This document shows, one piece after another, positions 60,907 to 64,000 of a DNA stretch of 64,000 nucleotides. The stretch is from Helianthus annuus. Lineage: Eukaryota; Streptophyta; Magnoliopsida; Asterales; Asteraceae. The stretch is taken from assembly GCF_002127325.2 (NCBI RefSeq), contig NC_035446.2:153876629-153940628 (forward strand), read 5' to 3'. Every line of letters starts with the position of its first letter. The stretch's first letter is position 1. The notes beneath the pieces were generated by a model. That model was not told where the DNA came from. It was given only the letters and a program-made list of their open reading frames with translations, and ran no database searches. The translations under genes were made by a program, and so were the position numbers.

Positions 60907-63220
60907 GAGATTTCGTCCTCGAAATCTAAGTGGAAAACTATTGAAAAGATGACATCTAAAGATTCAAAAGAGGGAATAGATGTGACTTGATCATATTGTT
61001 TGTTTAAGGAAATTGTTTTCATGAATGCGTCACATAGCATCTAGTATTCAAATAATTCCCCATAATATAACATGAGTTTTCACATAGCGTACCATGAATT
61101 TCACGTAGTGTTTCATAGATATAATGCGTTTTTTTTTTTTTTTGTTTAAAGTTTACATCAGGACCAAAAGGTCTGCAAAACACTGAATTTCTCATGGCAC
61201 GTTTTACGAAAGTTCGGCAACATTGTGAAAACACCTATATATAGGAAGTACCAGCGGCATATCCACCATGTTTTGACCACGTTGCGCTCGTTTCGTTATT
61301 CAGTGCAATGTTACGTTCCGTGTCTTACCATACACAGTAGTACACTCTATGGTTCTCATGCGCTTATTACTATAATCCCGTGTGCACCCGCGATTATACC
61401 AATCATCGCATGATCCGCATAGCTTATACCAGTTGCGTATGAATCAAGGTATACATAAATTTTGAAAGAAATTAAGATTGTGTGCGTATAGAAATGTAGC
61501 ATATAAGCATGTTTGCGTTCCAAATGGTATAAGGTCAACGTAAGCGAATCCCTCGAGTTTCGCTCGCGTATAGGCGCGAAAGTATAAATTTTGAGTAAAA
61601 AGCATGAGCATAGTATAAGTTTAAATATGAATACGTATGTGAGCATAAACACAAAACGTATGACAAGAGTGTGAGCACAAGTATAAGCATAATGTGTATG
61701 AAAGTGAGTATAAAATGTGAATACAACCATGAGTATAAGTATAAACACAAAGCGTATGAGTATGAATACGAGTATAAGTGTGAGTATGAACATAGGATGC
61801 ATGAACATGAATATGAACGTGAATATAAGTGTAAAACATGAGTGTTCGAGTATGAATAGAAAAAAAATGAGTATGAATATAAGCGTAGGGACAATTGTAT
61901 GAGTATGAACAAAGTGTATGATCGTGAAGATAAGTGTAAGCAATATTGAATAAATATGAGTAAAACATGATTGTGAATATTAGTGTACCCATAATCGTGA
62001 ATATTAGTGTACCCATAATCGTATTGTGAATATGACTATAGGTGTAAAACATGCTTAAAAAATGTACGAGTGGAAATATGAATGTGAACATTAGTATGAA
62101 CGTAAACGAGGGGAAATGAATATGTATAATGCATGAATATGTATATGGGTATGATTATAAATACAAACGAAATTGTATAAGTGTGGTTATAAATGTAAAT
62201 GTATAAATTTTGAATTATAAACATAAAGGTGTAAGTATGGATATAAGTGTAGACACAAGATGTATGAATGTGAGCGTAAGAAATAATGATTTGGTTCGTA
62301 ACATTAATCGAAATTTACGAATTAAATCACGTGAAAGATTAAGAAGGTTTGAGTAAGAAAGGAAAAAAACGAGTGGTATGCGTGAGATTGTTGTGAGATA
62401 TTGACTAAATCGTGTAAATGATATGTGCGTGTAGTCGCTTGAACAAAATTGAATCAAAATAGATTAAATCGAATTGGGAATGTAGGGTCTAGTTTGTGCA
62501 GGTGAAGAGGATATAAAACATCCATTGATTGCGTGAAATGGTACTTTGTAAAAGAATGAAAATGCTACTCTTGTTTTAAAAAGAATTTACATAAGTTGAA
62601 AATTATCGGTTCTTATGAAGTTTCCTTACCCACATGTTTTAAATTCATTTGACATATCGAGTAATGTTTGAAAAGGTTCTAGAAGTTAACGAGGTTACAT
62701 TGTTTTAGTTAACTTTTCATTAATACAGAAATTCGAAGTTTAAATGTTATTATGAAAACGTTGATCATAAAAACAAAAATTTGGTATATGAGCTTAGTGA
62801 TCGTGAAAGGTGTTCTCAATAAAATACTTTGTTGATTTTGGAAAGAGTTTTGGTAACGATCAAATAATATTTGTAATATTTTGTATGACAAGTTGGTTTG
62901 ATTTTCAATTAGAAAATAACGATCTTTAGCATAATGATTCGAGAGGAGTATGTTTTAGTAATTACGTAGAATACGAAATTTTATGAGCAATGGATTTATT
63001 GGATCGACCAAATTGATAAGTAGCATCTAGTGAAATTTTTAAAAATCAAGTAATGAGCGTTTACGGTAATATTAAGAATATCGTGGATGTGAGAGAATGT
63101 GAAATAGAATGTAGGGTAAGAAGTAGGTTTAAATAGGCAATGCATGTTGAGATGAATAAGAATTTGACTAATATAGTGCGTACATAATAAAGTCTATTAA
63201 AAGTAAGTTTTGGTAACAAT
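60907..63220 (-). mobile_element. Non-coding 3' interior of gypsy element E
   Basis: Read on the minus strand this lies between the (unseen) polymerase and the 3' LTR. From about 61420 to 62300 it is a degenerate array of 6-nt-like words (GAGTAT, GAATAT, AAGTGT, GTATGA), including a perfect 24-bp direct repeat near 61973-62020. The minus-strand frames here (Tyr/His/Ile-rich) follow the repeat and have no domain. No coding function is supported. Confidence 0.55.
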
Positions 63221-63961
63221 CACTTAAGTAAGGGAATCACCCCTAACTCGTTGGTGAGGTCGTTGTAAGATGAAAAAAAAGAAACAAAGTTAGTCATCAA
63301 GGTAAGGAAATCACTCCTATCTCGATGATATGTCTCCACTTGTTGTTACAAAAAGTGTAAATAAAATTACATGAAATTATGCATGCTAATAGTGTAAAAT
63401 CGTATGAAAGGTAACAGCATGATGTATGCGCAAAAGTGAAATCTCAAAATGATTCAAAATTGAGGAGAGAGAATTGCATCATAAAAGATAGGAAATAATA
63501 AAGCATAAGTTCAATTAAAAACTTAGAGGGTTCCAAAACGGAACTTTGACTAACCAAAGTGGTCGAAAAGTCTTTTGAAATTTAGAAACATGCTTTGGCC
63601 TAATAGGTGGTTTACTCTCGCCGACAAGTCGGTTAACGGTATTTACCCTTCCAGTTACTACATGTTCCAACTCAATCGAAAATTCGAGACTTGGCGGGAT
63701 TAAAAAAAAACGAGTGGAACTAGTCGACAAGATGCGGGTTTCACCCCTAACTTGACGATTTCATGCCCTAGGTGTGGTTGATACTCGTCGGGTCAAAATG
63801 TGATTTCGACACATTGACGAGGGTCCACTAGAATTTGAAATCGAAATTCTTCATCAAGGTGAGGACTTCACTCCTAACTTGATGACGGATCTCATGTAAA
63901 AAAAATAGGTAGATTGAGAGTCGTTCACCAAATTGTGGGTTTCACGCCTATTTTGGTAAAC
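63221..63961 (-). repeat. Array of covarying hairpins in element E
   Basis: Five units share a core of about 19 nt (consensus GTRAGGRNTTCACYCCTAA) flanked by complementary arms. 63294-63328: TCATCAAG with CTCGATGA (G-U allowed on the minus strand). 63724-63758: TCGACAAG with CTTGACGA. 63851-63885: TCATCAAG with CTTGATGA, all 8 pairs. 63923-63961: GTTCACCAAA with TTTGGTAAAC, 9 of 10 pairs. A weaker unit lies at 63221-63256. Arm sequences differ but complementarity is kept. The array may continue beyond the window. Confidence 0.65.
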
Positions 63962-64000
63962 TCGTCTCGTTCTTACAATACGAGTGTTTTCGAGTTTAAG
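63962..64000. other. Window edge, interior of element E
   Basis: Continuation of element E; nothing further can be read before the sequence ends. Confidence 0.4.

Noticed and set aside
61356..62091. Several minus-strand frames rich in Tyr, His, Ile and Phe
   Set aside because: They follow the degenerate 6-nt-like repeat in the interior of element E and show no domain or codon signature.

Overview
This is a 64-kb piece of nuclear DNA from a flowering plant, most likely a member of the daisy family (Asteraceae). That placement is inference. It rests on the plant-type genes (TCP, PPR, LisH/CTLH-WD40) and on long LTRs with TGTAACACC...GGTGTGACA termini of a kind I associate with Compositae Ty3/gypsy elements. 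Only one host gene looks intact: a single-exon class I TCP transcription factor at 38274-39050 (+). Two other host genes are recognisable but dead: a WDR26-like LisH/CTLH/WD40 gene (20122-22625, +) and a PPR gene (27202-36022, -). Almost everything else is mobile DNA, much of it nested.

1-14 kb: a minus-strand gypsy element (5' LTR 6160-9687, tRNA-iMet-type primer site 6144-6156, first ORF, then the start of a second ORF at the window edge). A solo LTR of the same family, in the opposite orientation, split its first ORF (2228-5873, target duplication TGATG). The element itself sits in an older LTR (9688-10912). LTR fragments follow at 12008-14037.

14-25 kb: two AT-rich Helitrons (15589-16648 and 23351-24804), two hAT elements, and the WDR26-like pseudogene with a hAT and a Mutator-type MITE in its introns.

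25-36 kb: a short non-autonomous LTR element with both LTRs (25153-27060, duplication GATTT). After it comes the PPR pseudogene, which has absorbed a solo LTR (CCTGG), a MULE MITE (TAATGAAAT) and a poly(A) retroposon (duplication AAGCGAGAATGTCTTT). The retroposon carries its own solo LTR (CTATC).

36-55 kb: the TCP gene, then a segmental duplication (40.06-45.24 kb copied to 52.79-55.59 kb) with a Pack-MULE-like element. Also here are several hAT elements, two Harbinger-type elements that keep only the transposase N-terminus, a telomere-repeat-bearing TIR element, and a chain of palindromic elements joined by (TA)n tracts.

55-64 kb: a decayed L1-type LINE on the minus strand, cut at 58354 by a second minus-strand gypsy element. 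That element's 3' LTR (58355-60890), polypurine tract and non-coding interior fill the rest of the window.

The signal I find most unusual is a set of hairpin arrays in or beside these LTR elements. Two of them, at 839-998 and 63221-63961, show compensatory stem changes around a conserved loop or core. Coordinates were counted by hand from the numbered lines, and family assignments were made by eye without database searches.
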